Source of the DNA: Gordionus sp. m RMFG-2023
Taxonomy: Eukaryota > Nematomorpha > Gordioida > Chordodea > Parachordodidae
NCBI RefSeq assembly: GCF_954871325.1
Contig: NC_088779.1
Coordinates: 3,102,846 to 3,166,845, forward strand
Length of the DNA: 64,000 bases
Reading direction: 5' to 3'
The position numbers were made by a program, and so were the translations under genes. This document shows positions 29,041 through 57,001 of the stretch, piece by piece. Under the pieces are notes generated by a model. It worked only from the letters and a program-made list of their open reading frames with translations, did not search any database and had not been told where the DNA came from. The first letter of the stretch is position 1; each line of letters opens with the position of its first letter.

Positions 29041-32000
29041 GTTTTTCAAATTTTATAGTAGCGTTATCATTATAACGCTCCATATTTTCTAAAATTGTAT
29101 ACCTATTTATTGGTTTTATTTTGTTATACAAATTTTTTTCGTTTATTTATCGTCTGACAATTAAAAAAAATGAATAATATATACGCCATTAGATGCACCA
29201 GCTGTTCAACCCGTCAATCCCATCCTTACTCCAAAGATAGGAGATAGAGTCGTACTCGAATGTAATTACGAGTCTAATCCTGCACCATATGAAGTTAAAT
29301 ATTGTTTAATCATTTAAAGTCTTCTTGTTATTTAGTCGTTAATCAGAATCTCATCAAAGAGGTTATCATGGTGACTTTCTTTTGGACATTAGTTTTTATC
29401 AAAATGAGTTAATTTGAATAATTTTATTTATTTTATGTAAATTTATTTTACAACAGATACCACTTGAAATAATTTGAATTTTTAAAACTTTATAAAAGGT
29501 TATATATTATTATACAAAGAGATTTATTTGCCTTATACATCTTTGGTTTAGGTGATCTGGGTACACCATCAATTAGGTTTCTCTCTGACAACAAAACAAC
29601 AGAAGTTAACGATAATGGAAATCAGCCCGCACCAATACGGTGAATACTCTTGTATGATCAGTAATGTGTTTTACGATCACGATCGAAATCGTCGTATTGA
29701 AACGCGAGGCGCGGTAATACGCGTAATCCATAATTTAGGTTTTTTAAATTTTTTATCATAAATGTAGGCCCAAGTATTAAGTGTCCTCGAATCTAAGGGG
29801 TTTTATTAATATTATACATATATCATCTTTCGAACATTGACAAATTGTTACCCAGTAGTAAAATATATTTTTTTTCCAATCTAAAAATTGTCTAAAATGT
29901 CTGCATACAAAAAATAATCTTAATTTCTTGGATAAATAAGCTTTTCTATATTTTTAGTTCGCAGCTTATATATTCTGTGTGCTCTTATATCCAAATATTT
30001 TGATTTTTAAAATAAAAAAAAGATTGATTATAAATAATCAATATATAATTAAAAAGTTTTTTGAAGTATGAAAGAGTAATTTAGTAAAGCAAATTAGAGA
30101 AGTAGTAGAAAAAAAAAACTTATATTGAAGAATTTCGATACGGGATAAATTTCTGCAACCTTCCATTCCAATGTGGAAACTAGCTATTTTTAAATCTATA
30201 TATAATTCTTAAAACCTTATATTAATAGTAGTATATAATGTTAAATAACTTTTACAATTTACAATAATTATGAATTTGAAGGAATAAGCCATATTTTTAA
30301 ATGAATTTACCAAGTCAATCATAGCGACGGTTTGTTTTTATTTCTTTCCGGCAAATGTGTTATTTATTCAAATTTAAATCATATGTTGAGGGAATTTTTT
30401 TTTTTTTTAAAAAAATTAAAAATCTACTTTTGCCAAAAATGTAATCCCTCATGTTTGGAATGACAATCCTATTAAATTTCAAATAATTATGCTATGAACC
30501 CTTTGAACTTAGCATAATTCATATTCGTTTTATATAAATTGATAGGTATTCTAAACACGCTATAATTCCTGTAAAATGAGATTTAAATTTTAAAAAATCG
30601 TTTAAAGTTGTAAAAAAAAACACACATTGCCGCTAACGTATACAATATCTCTTTTATAACAAATAACCCCCTGAGTGCCCGTTTATATGATTCTGACTGT
30701 AAAGGGATAAAAAATATATGTACCAATTTTTAAAATTTACCTATTATTGAAACCGTTTATTTTTATTATTGTTTAGATAAAGGGTGCGATCCTCCGACCC
30801 TTGAAAATGGCTATATAATATTGAAAGATCGTGGGAATCAAACGGAAGCGGTATTTTACTGCCATATATACTATAGGTTGGAAGGATGCAAAAGCGCCAT
30901 GTGTAGGGATAACAATGTCTGGGGCGATTTGCCTAGATGCGTGTTAGGTATGGTTATGTTGTTACCGAATTATAATCTATTTGTAGGCCTTTTATTAAAT
31001 TTAAAGGAGAGATAAGTAGAATTAAAGTATTTATATTTCGTATTGGGATATGGATGAGAGTATAAGGAATTTCTCCCTTTTTAAATCATTTACCGATGGA
31101 ATTATAAAAATCCGATTTAACCAGAAATGTATTCCGGCATCTGTAGAGTAGGATATTTGCCAAAAACATTTGTTTTATTTAAATAAAATTTTCGAATAAA
31201 AATCAATATAAATTTTAATTAATTCAAAAATTCATCGTAAAATTGTCCGAAACTCACTGAGTGGGTACTCTGACTTTTGTTATTAACTGTCATATCATCC
31301 GTAATATATTTTATTAAAATTTATAAGGGATTTTATTTAAAATTTACATATCCCAAACTCAATACGAGTTATATATATATATATATATATATATATCTGG
31401 TAGATACCTTTTAAACGTCATTTAAGATATTTTTTAAAACACATTTTGAGATCCTGGGGTTTATATGAATTTCCCTTTAAAAAATAAAATATTAGGTTGA
31501 TAGGAAATGATCGGAGATATTTGTTATATCAATATTGAGATTAGGTTTAGGAAAATTTATAAATAAAAATTAATATTTAATCAAGAATTTATAGTGGTAC
31601 TTTTAGGCTTTCAGCCAAGACTATTGAACATAAAATTGAGGATTTGATAGTGAGCCAAAGATTTAGAAAGTAGATTTGAGTATATTGTATATCCAAATTT
31701 TTGACCAGTTTAGACAATTTGACTCCAGACCCTATAAAATATTTAAATACAATTCTTGGTATATGATACTCAAAAATTATTCCTACATTTGAGAGATTTT
31801 ACGACAATTAGTTATTACGAGTTAATTAAAATAAATTTCCGATTAATTTTTATAACCGCATTAAAGATTTTTTTAACAGATGATTATGGAATTATACTAA
31901 ATCGGGAATGAACAATTTATCAATTTTCGGACACTACTCTTAGTGGCTATTTTTTAAAAAAAATTTAATTTTAAAATTATGAGAAATTTTTTCATCTCGA

Positions 32001-33317
32001 TCTCAAAAGACAGGGCTTCCCATTATAAAATATTAACTTAGAGCATTTTATACTTATCCTTATTGTGACTGGCATTTTTTATCGTACTAACACTTGTCTA
32101 GATCGACATTTCGCAGATTAAAATGCATTAAAAATGATGTATATAAATTAAAATGGCCTCCATTAAATGCGCCTGAAATTCTTAGGGATTGTTACAAACC
32201 ATATGTATGCTGGGATACATTTCCGGTTCAAATCAGAGTACCCTAATTTAAAAAATTGCCTACAATAAATGATATAAAATTAAGAGGTTCCGAATACCCA
32301 TGAATTTTATATCCCAATACGACATGTGTACACTAAATTGAAAGATCACGTGTGAGTGCAGGGTGCAAATAAATTTGAGACTATATAAATTATTTCCGGT
32401 TTTTAGTAAATAGTTTCTTGAATTGTTTTTTAATAACTTCATATAATTTAAATCTGTCATAATTTTTATATTTAATATTATTGTCCCAAATGGGAACAGT
32501 CACGCATATATTGTTTTGAGAAGTAAAAATTTATTTAGACAGGATCAATGACATAAAATAATACCTAGACTGACGATGCATTCATTAAAAGTGTACATCA
32601 ATATAAACAGCTGGGGACGTCATTTTGATTACCCATATTATTGTTAAAAATTTTAAACGAGTGGCCAATTTGTTCCTAAGTCTGACGCAGACTTTATTAA
32701 AGATTTTCCTGATCATCGAGATAATAGGGTAAGTTATCAATTTAATAATAGTTTTTTTTAACATAAGTATAATTAAATATATGGGTTACCAAAATGGGGG
32801 GCCCAGTTGATTTGCATAAAACGAAAGCTTTCAAATGCATTATTACGAATGCATCATCACATATAATATATTAACCGAATTTTTAATTATTTTGTTTTAA
32901 AAAAATATTCAAATATTAGTTTATGGGATGGAAGAGCGAAACGTGAATACATTTTTCCTGGTCTTAGCCTTGAGCCTCTTCGTAATGTATTTATCCAACG
33001 CTTACGTTTGGTATAAAGTCGGGAAAGTCCGGGAGCTCGAAAGAACTAAATTTATAGGTTTAAAATTATATCTGCAGCTTAGTAAAAAAAACCACGTGAG
33101 AAGCACCCCCGAGGTTTCCATTTTATCAAAAAGTTTTACAAAGCAAGTAAAAATAAGTCTTTCTTTCTCTTCTTTCTTTTTATAAAAATAATTATTGACC
33201 TTATTGTAATACCACTTAGTAATTTTATTTTATTTTAAAATTTATACTAATTTATTTTCCGCATACAATATTTTTCAGCAGTATGCTCTTCCATTAGTGG
33301 TACACAATTATAATTAA
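935..33317 (+). CDS. Ig-superfamily/Sushi transmembrane protein, 5'-partial, 20 exons
   Basis: Large type I membrane protein of the immunoglobulin superfamily; its start and signal peptide lie left of the window. Exons 935-1225, 2793-2887, 4153-4345, 5888-6193, 6506-6600, 8438-8615, 13431-13652, 14381-14475, 18700-18868, 20561-20769, 22635-22851, 25566-25669, 26624-26822, 26980-27142, 27332-27510, 29193-29293, 29552-29738, 30777-30947, 32920-33146 and 33279-33317 join in one frame with agreeing phases (1,146 residues). Modules by residue: Ig 1-97; Ig 98-193; Cys-rich 194-295; Ig-like 296-386; Cys-rich 387-460; Ig 461-548; Ig-like 549-690; Ig-like 691-791; Ig 792-905; Ig 906-1001; CCP 1002-1058; helix about 1069-1089; cytoplasmic tail of 57. 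Such proteins usually act in adhesion, recognition or immunity, but the ligand is unknown. I recognise no named orthologue. Splicing is inferred from frame and motifs, without transcripts, and extra cassette exons could be missing. Confidence 0.8.
1254..2345. repeat. Intron 1 and diverged copy of the GGAGACTGGGGCTAG repeat
   Basis: The stretch around 1430-1560 and 2260-2345 matches, with divergence, the element at 59586-60461 (shared GGTTAGGTAAACC-like and TTTATTAATAATGATACG segments). Boundaries are unclear here because the terminal repeats have decayed. Nothing else is recognised in this intron. Confidence 0.45.
2793..2887 (+). CDS. Ig/CCP gene exon 2: first half of Ig domain 2
   Basis: A 95-base exon, phase 1 in and phase 0 out, after acceptor GTATCGCAG. 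It encodes strands A-B of an Ig domain, starting KPEIWIRTDN with the B-strand Cys in YVIQCLHTP. It stops just before the C-strand Trp supplied by the next exon. Two other first-half exons in this gene have the same length. Confidence 0.75.
3770..4106. repeat. Palindromic MITE (CAATGACATATAATAATGCC family), copy 1
   Basis: About 337 bp, starting CAATGACATATAATAATGCC and ending with its near reverse complement (GGTATTATTATATGTCACTG). The arms include CAGCTGG...GCCATTTTGG. It ends 46 bp before the exon-3 acceptor. Sister copies: 28290-28685, 32545-32871 and a partial one near 58760-58945. Confidence 0.75.
4153..4345 (+). CDS. Ig/CCP gene exon 3: second half of Ig domain 2
   Basis: Phase 0 in, phase 1 out. 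It supplies the C-strand Trp (ISWRVQVGN) and F-strand Cys (ANTYKCEVEF), completing the domain begun in exon 2. The acceptor lies 46 bp after a palindromic MITE. The donor chosen at 4346 (GTTTTA) is the one that keeps the next exon open; the alternative GT at 4330 runs into a stop. Confidence 0.75.
4346..5887. other. Intron 3 of the Ig/CCP gene
   Basis: AT-rich intron with a short TA repeat (4357-4376) and a run of nine G (near 4660). Around 5103-5200 a T-arm-like sequence (GGTTCGAATCC) occurs, but no full tRNA cloverleaf can be drawn. No other feature is seen. Confidence 0.5.
5888..6193 (+). CDS. Ig/CCP gene exon 4: Cys-rich module
   Basis: A phase 1-1 exon of 306 bases encoding about 102 residues with many cysteines: CEIIFGSP at the start, then IFKCQINSYP, KWLCYPKFP, EKCVNK and KFICFTPPN. 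It lies between two Ig units and could be a divergent Ig or a degenerate Sushi; I cannot assign a fold. The donor at 6194 (GTGTCC) is weak but is the only one before the stop that gives the right phase. Confidence 0.6.
6506..6600 (+). CDS. Ig/CCP gene exon 5: first half of an Ig-like domain
   Basis: A 95-base exon, phase 1 in and 0 out, encoding PLQLKKISDIWCIVG followed by DSIVYQVDVTGDPITE. The pattern is that of Ig strands A'-B, but the B-strand Cys is replaced by Gln-Val. The following half-domain lacks its Cys too, so the usual disulphide is absent. Confidence 0.65.
6601..8228. other. Intron 5 of the Ig/CCP gene
   Basis: AT-rich sequence between the two halves of the cysteine-less Ig-like domain. 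No exon or transposon is recognised. It ends in the triplicated acceptor region. Confidence 0.5.
8229..8459 (+). repeat. Three tandem copies of an intron-exon border, period 77
   Basis: Three near-identical 77-bp units start at 8229, 8306 and 8383 (AGGCAAATCAATTCTAG). Each carries the branch region, the acceptor CCATATAAG and the first bases of exon 6 (GTAGCCCTCATTTT). Copies 1 and 2 continue CGCCAACTAG, so the frame of exon 6 meets TAG after seven codons; only copy 3 (acceptor at 8436-8437) continues into exon 6. Confidence 0.9.
8438..8615 (+). CDS. Ig/CCP gene exon 6: second half of the cysteine-less Ig-like domain
   Basis: Phase 0 in, phase 1 out; the donor GTTAGT at 8616 is good. It encodes VALIFANGQVMINNSG, then FHFTAMLEFEG where an F-strand Cys would be expected. 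The acceptor is the third of three tandem copies of the intron-exon border (period 77). The two upstream copies read into TAG after seven codons. Confidence 0.65.
9914..10096 (-). pseudogene. hAT transposase relic (C-terminal fragment)
   Basis: A 60-codon open stretch inside the hAT element reads LIIMQFNERFNDES and MKFLNQTSFFTPKG, then DDIEDICEFYHLN. This resembles the Leu-x-x-Arg-Phe region before the dimerisation domain of ZMYM/DUF4371-type hAT transposases. No DDE core or zinc finger is found, so it is a fragment. The assignment rests on pattern memory only. Confidence 0.4.
10260..11620. repeat. Inverted and tandem array of a ~120-bp unit
   Basis: A unit holding AACGATTATGACAATTGTCA then TCTATAGTACATCTTCA and CATGTTTACAA recurs about every 110-125 bp. 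About seven copies are direct from about 10800 to 11600; three or four at about 10300-10640 are inverted. The array lies wholly inside the hAT element. Confidence 0.8.
13431..13652 (+). CDS. Ig/CCP gene exon 7: short Cys-rich module
   Basis: Phase 1-1 exon after acceptor AATAATAAG with donor GTATGA. About 74 residues: SCQMFAYLQN, then EVTVVCYAPQY, QTFACKKPPNC and DFEVITQ. Like exon 4 it begins with Cys right after the junction. The VVCYAP and FACKKP segments could be B and F strands of a compact Ig fold; a Sushi is less likely as no Trp-Gly is present. Confidence 0.65.
14381..14475 (+). CDS. Ig/CCP gene exon 8: first half of an Ig domain
   Basis: Third 95-base exon of the gene, phase 1 in and 0 out, acceptor TACATATCAG and donor GTATAT. 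It encodes GPRISFTDIRIQ and then MYWEITCHIDSNPPPTE, with the B-strand Cys and the proline-rich turn typical of an I-set Ig. The second half lies 4.2 kb away. Confidence 0.75.
14476..18699. other. Intron 8 of the Ig/CCP gene with two copies of a hAT-like terminal repeat
   Basis: The 4.2-kb intron splits an Ig domain. Two similarly oriented segments at about 16430-16545 and 17355-17475 contain AAAACCCGGCCGAAGGCCC or its like, and end, inverted, in CAGGGGCGTCGCTAGCC or CATAGGCGTAGACAGG, as hAT termini often do. A G-run occurs near 14811-14826. The rest is AT-rich with nothing recognised. Confidence 0.5.
18700..18868 (+). CDS. Ig/CCP gene exon 9: second half of that Ig domain
   Basis: Phase 0 in, 1 out, with donor GTAAAT. 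It begins with the C-strand Trp (AYWIDMRTLV) and has the F strand QSYACMAKNV, then a long G strand and linker. It completes the domain of exon 8. Confidence 0.75.
18869..20560. other. Intron 9 of the Ig/CCP gene
   Basis: AT-rich, no coding or transposon signal recognised. Confidence 0.5.
20561..20769 (+). CDS. Ig/CCP gene exon 10: first half of an extended Ig-like domain
   Basis: Phase 1 in, 0 out, acceptor TTTATATAG, donor GTATAT. It starts EDCDLRFAKG and continues to a B-C segment FTFSCYSNVTPKIWMNDIP, so here the C-strand Trp lies in the first half. The insertion before the B strand is longer than in the sister exons. Confidence 0.7.
20990..21240. repeat. Foldback MITE (ATGTTAGCG family), truncated copy
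   Basis: Begins ATGTTAGCGGCAATGTGTAT and carries the CCGGAAATGTATTCCATCAT segment, but the right arm stops early. It lies in intron 10 of the Ig/CCP gene; the rest of that intron, including a 12-base G run near 21540, shows nothing else. Confidence 0.65.
22635..22851 (+). CDS. Ig/CCP gene exon 11: second half of the extended Ig-like domain
   Basis: Phase 0 in, 1 out, with a perfect GTAAGT donor at 22852. It encodes TTTTNFTALKRDELHELKP, then YWIISCIPSS as the probable F strand and two further cysteines in FANCTDIPLC. The extra pair may form a second disulphide. Confidence 0.7.
22852..25565. other. Intron 11 of the Ig/CCP gene
   Basis: 2.7 kb of AT-rich sequence with no recognisable exon, repeat family or structural element. 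Confidence 0.5.
25566..25669 (+). CDS. Ig/CCP gene exon 12: first half of an Ig-like domain
   Basis: Phase 1 in, 0 out, after acceptor CAAAATTTAG. It encodes KPIPVSYNLSINEGENVDLM and LKFQGTMGSTIIYR. The INEGENV turn is typical for Ig strands A'-B, but the B-strand Cys is a Leu. The donor GTCAAT at 25670 is weak. Confidence 0.7.
25893..26540. mobile_element. hAT-type MITE interrupted by a microsatellite
   Basis: The left half starts CTAGTATCGTTAAACGGCTA and reads to CTCAAGATTTCGTAG; the right half resumes GATGTTCAAACCTTTCTGC and reads to a decayed end. In uninterrupted relatives these are separated by only a few bases. The microsatellite at 25979-26472 has grown at that point. Confidence 0.6.
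25979..26472. repeat. Compound GGAA / GAAGA microsatellite
   Basis: About 200 bp of pure GAAG tetranucleotide repeat is followed by about 290 bp of impure GAAGA/GAGAA repeat. Long open frames on both strands here have no coding meaning. Confidence 0.97.
26624..26822 (+). CDS. Ig/CCP gene exon 13: second half of an Ig-like domain
   Basis: Phase 0 in, 1 out, acceptor TTTTTTTTAG. It encodes AKWILDGNTIREFSDN with the C-strand Trp, FHRFRCTYLAL with the F-strand Cys, and a G strand ending DIFVEVK. The partner Cys is missing in exon 12, so this Cys is unpaired unless it bonds elsewhere. Confidence 0.75.
26980..27142 (+). CDS. Ig/CCP gene exon 14: first half of an Ig domain
   Basis: Phase 1 in, phase 2 out, the only internal phase-2 junction seen in this gene. 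It encodes VPPTCEVTIMQMIDGHKVKI and then AYIVEGRKNLEFHCSIKSFS, with a normal B-strand Cys plus an extra N-terminal Cys. The intron before it is only 157 bp. Confidence 0.75.
27332..27510 (+). CDS. Ig/CCP gene exon 15: second half of an Ig domain
   Basis: Phase 2 in, 1 out, with a near-ideal donor GTGAGT at 27511. It encodes RINHIAQLSGELLSN, the F strand HAGMIYCVSTDFPIPCRM and G strand QFHLSVM. It has no start codon near its 5' end, so it is visible only from splicing logic. Confidence 0.75.
27511..28289. other. 5' part of intron 15 of the Ig/CCP gene
   Basis: AT-rich; no feature recognised before the palindromic MITE that begins at 28290. Confidence 0.5.
28290..28685. repeat. Palindromic MITE (CAATGACATATAATAATGCC family), copy 2
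   Basis: Starts TCAATGACATATAACAATAC and ends TTATATTGTCATTG. GGTTGCC flanks it on both sides (28283-28289 and 28686-28692), a probable target duplication. A CTTCT microsatellite (about 28480-28543) has expanded in the middle. Confidence 0.75.
28997..29040. repeat. AAAG microsatellite
   Basis: About eleven AAAG units, 150 bp before the exon-16 acceptor. Confidence 0.95.
29193..29293 (+). CDS. Ig/CCP gene exon 16: first half of the membrane-proximal Ig domain
   Basis: Phase 1 in, 0 out. It encodes APAVQPVNPILTPKIGDR followed by VVLECNYESNPAPYE: a textbook I-set A'-B segment with Gly-Asp turn, B-strand Cys and the Pro-rich BC loop. Confidence 0.8.
29552..29738 (+). CDS. Ig/CCP gene exon 17: second half of the membrane-proximal Ig domain
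   Basis: Phase 0 in, 1 out, acceptor TTTGGTTTAG. VIWVHHQLG gives the C-strand Trp, KLTIMEISPHQYGEYSC the E-F region with the Tyr-x-Cys, and GAVIRVI the G strand. It is the clearest Ig half-domain in the gene. GT at 29739 was chosen as donor because it gives the phase the Sushi exon needs. Confidence 0.8.
30341..30642. repeat. Foldback MITE (CCGGCAATGTGTTA family), copy in intron 17
   Basis: Left arm TTTCCGGCAAATGTGTTAT, right arm ending ACACATTGCCGCTAACG. It lies about 130 bp before the Sushi exon. A related partial copy may lie at 31105-31275. Confidence 0.65.
30777..30947 (+). CDS. Ig/CCP gene exon 18: Sushi (CCP) domain
   Basis: Phase 1-1 exon with donor GTATGG. It encodes a complete CCP module: GCDPPTLENGYI (Cys1), AVFYCHIYYRLEG (Cys2), MCRDNN (Cys3) and VWGDLPRC (Trp-Gly and Cys4). 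One extra Cys sits before Cys3. CCP modules are protein- or glycan-binding units common in complement regulators and in invertebrate recognition receptors. Confidence 0.85.
30948..32544. other. 5' part of intron 18 of the Ig/CCP gene
   Basis: AT-rich, with an AT dinucleotide run at about 31370-31396 and partial foldback-family pieces near 31105-31275 and 32170-32345. No exon recognised. Confidence 0.45.
32545..32871. repeat. Palindromic MITE (CAATGACATATAATAATGCC family), copy 3
   Basis: Starts TCAATGACATAAAATAATAC and ends GCATCATCACATATAATATA. It carries the CAGCTGGGGACG and CCCAGTTGATTTG arms. It ends about 48 bp before the acceptor of the transmembrane exon. Confidence 0.7.
32920..33146 (+). 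CDS. Ig/CCP gene exon 19: transmembrane helix and cytoplasmic tail
   Basis: Phase 1 in, 0 out. A short juxtamembrane stretch (YGMEERNVN) precedes a hydrophobic helix TFFLVLALSLFVMYLSNAYV, then a basic tail with KVGKVRELERTK, which fits type I orientation. The tail holds a YLQL (YxxL) motif about 20 residues past the membrane. The donor is GTAAAA at 33147. The acceptor lies about 48 bp after a palindromic MITE. Confidence 0.8.
33279..33317 (+). CDS. Ig/CCP gene exon 20: last coding exon
   Basis: After a strong acceptor (AATATTTTTCAG) in phase 0, twelve codons QYALPLVVHNYN and TAA. The phase fits exon 19 and the intron is 132 bp. If this junction is not used, exon 19 would read on through KISLSFSSFFL to a stop at about 33185. 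No clear AATAAA signal follows closely. Confidence 0.6.
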   Translation, partial: QYALPLVVHNYN

Positions 33318-35079
33318 TGAAAAAACAATATATATTTTAAAATTTTTTTAAAAGATTTGAAAAAACTGAAGCTCTCGTCACACAAAAAAAGAATTCTAAC
33401 GGAGTACCGTATGAGAAATGAATATGAATACCTAGGGAAAGAAAAATATAATTGATTATATTTTGTTCACATTTTTTTATTAAAATTCTGTGTATATAAT
33501 ATTATATATATCGAAACTAACACTTTAGTCAATAATATCAAATATACGTTAACGCGAAAAGAGAATGTAATATATTGTAGTATTATTTTTTTTAAGTTAG
33601 AAACTGCTAGATCTGGTTTTATTTAAGCATATAAACGATATAGCATGCATCTATTAGTTTTGAAATACCCTTTTTTTTGTCGGAATTGTATTCAAATATA
33701 CAGAGTTGGTCAGTGCCACGAATACTTGTATCTAAGATACAAGATCCTTTGGCATCTTGTATTCAGTATCTTTTTTACATTTTTAAAAAGATACTAGTAT
33801 CTGTATCTAAGATCCTTTATACTGAAAAGAACTTTTAATTCCCCTATCATTTGGAAATTTTTACACAAAATATTTGAATCTAAAAGTATAATATTTTGAT
33901 TTAATAGTGTATGCGTGTAATTTGAAAATAAATATAAAAAAATTTTTTAATCAAAAATATTAGCTATTCCAGCAACCAGCATTTATTACTAACGAGGCGA
34001 TGGTATTGCCGAAAAATTTCTGGTTTAAAGCCCAACTTGTTTGCATCCAGAAAACATGGAAGCAATTTTTTTAGCCAATCACATATGACTTAATTATTTA
34101 TATCATGCTTACATTTCCAATCTTAATGAGTAGTAAATTTAAATTATAATTAGAGTTGGGCGATATTATCCTACACTCAACATGGACCAATCACTCCTAT
34201 ATATAAGTTGCTTTTTTCTTTGAAACCTGCTCTTACTATTTAATATACATCCTTATTTGGATTATAAAATTTCTCTTTTTGCTTAACATTTGTTCTGTTT
34301 TTTACCATTTGTTCTGTTTCTTTTCTATATTTGCTTTCCACATCTCCGCCTCATACTTCTATTTTATTTTTTTTTCCTCTTTTGCCTCGCATTTCCTTGA
34401 CTTTGTTTTGCCTCGTTTTGATTAATTAAAGCTAAACAAAGCCTATCCTTGCAAATAAAACATTAGAAAATCCGAATTCCAAGAAATCGAAGCCTAGCTA
34501 AGCCAGGTCTAACAAGGCGAAGCCTAGGAAACGACGCCTCGCAAAATCTAGCCTAACCTATCGATAAATTCATGTCAAACCAAATAAGTGACTAGATCAA
34601 ATTTTAGTTACCTTAATTCTCATAATAATTGTAGATTAAGATTAATATAACTGTTTTTCAAGATAATTATTCTATCTTATAACTACTTTAGAATAAAAAA
34701 ATTTGAAAATAAACCAAAGAAAAAAAAGATTTATAAATTTTTGACAAAATTTTATAAGCATTCATAAATTAAATCAATAATGAAAACTCTTCAAAATATT
34801 GGCTAGATTTAAAAAAAATTTTTTTTTTAAATATAGCTTCATTCAAATGCTATTTGGTTTTATACAACATTATATATATTAAAAACAAATAAACTATATA
34901 AAGTATAATTTAAAATGATTGCGAAAAAAATAAATATAATTATGATTTAAATCTTTATGGAAAATAGAATTGTTTTATAAAAATTGGCTATATATAAAAA
35001 AACATTAAAATTAAAGAAAGTGGAAAGTTTAAAATAAAAATAAAAATGACAATATTTGACTAAATTTTAAAAATTTTGA
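33318..35079. other. Intergenic region between two convergent stop codons
   Basis: Holds the 3' ends of both genes. A hAT-like terminus CAGAGTTGGTCAGTGCCACG starts at 33701, with repeats of TATCTAAGATAC, but no matching right end. At about 34440-34560 short AAGCCTA-type repeats occur. No convincing polyadenylation signal can be singled out in such AT-rich DNA. Confidence 0.5.
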
Positions 35080-55883
<20,804 letters not shown>

Positions 55884-56108
55884 TTAGATATATTTCACCT
55901 TTAATTCTCCTCTTCTTTCTTTTTTAAAGATAAATATTTTTTAAAATGTATTTATGGGCCAAGAAAATTTATAGCTCAATATGATGGGCAGGGTGAAAGA
56001 CATTTAGCTCATCCTAAATTGAACTTAATTCCAGTTCGTGCTATAAAACGTTTGTCATACTAAGTAACGATATGGTTGTAGCATTTATATAATTATATAA
56101 TAGAGAAG

Positions 56109-56343
<235 letters not shown>

Positions 56344-56681
56344 ATAAAGTTATACGTAATAACAGAGGTGGTCCCTATATAACCGGGAACAAATTAGAAG
56401 CGAAATAGTTACTTTAGATTCCGTATAATGTTTCAATTTAGAAGTTCTTAACCTAGGTCGGGCAAAAACAACTTTCGGGTAGAGTCGGATAACTTCTGCC
56501 AAAACATATTTATGGGCCCGGGTGGGAAGAATATTGTTGTTTATCAAATTTTTAAAATATAATTTCCGATTTGGAAGATAAAAAAAAAATAACTCTAGTG
56601 ATCTACATCATTCTCCACGAGAAAATATGGTCGTAAATATAATTCCTACTAATACACAAATTTTAGGTGTTATTTATTTAA

Positions 56682-57001
56682 GCTGCATTTATGTCAAGCG
56701 CGATCTTTCTAAAGCGATGCGATTCGCTACGTGGTGAATATAATCTAAGCCAATAATAAATATAATTTATAAATGCCGATCATGATGAAATCGCGACAGC
56801 TGTTTACTCATGTGATAAATCAGCTGAGATTTTATTAGCGATTACCTTTGTCGGTTGAGCGAATCGCGTTTACTATAAATGATAAATGCCAATAATGATG
56901 AAATCGCGACAGCTGTTTACTCATGTGATAAATCAGCTGTGATTTGGTTGGGCGATTACCTTCGCATCGGTTGAGCGAATCTCGTTTACTATAAATGCAG
57001 C
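56682..57001. mobile_element. MITE flanked by TTAA (piggyBac-like candidate)
   Basis: GCTGCATTTAT at the left and ATAAATGCAGC at the right, each bordered by TTAA (56678-56681 and 57002-57005). Inside, a unit of about 115 bp with AAATCGCGACAGCTGTTTAC is present twice. TTAA is the target of piggyBac elements. No transposase is present. Confidence 0.65.

Noticed and set aside
55967-55973. TATAAAT upstream of the TAT start codon
   Set aside because: Such motifs occur constantly in DNA of this composition; without a mapped transcription start it means nothing.
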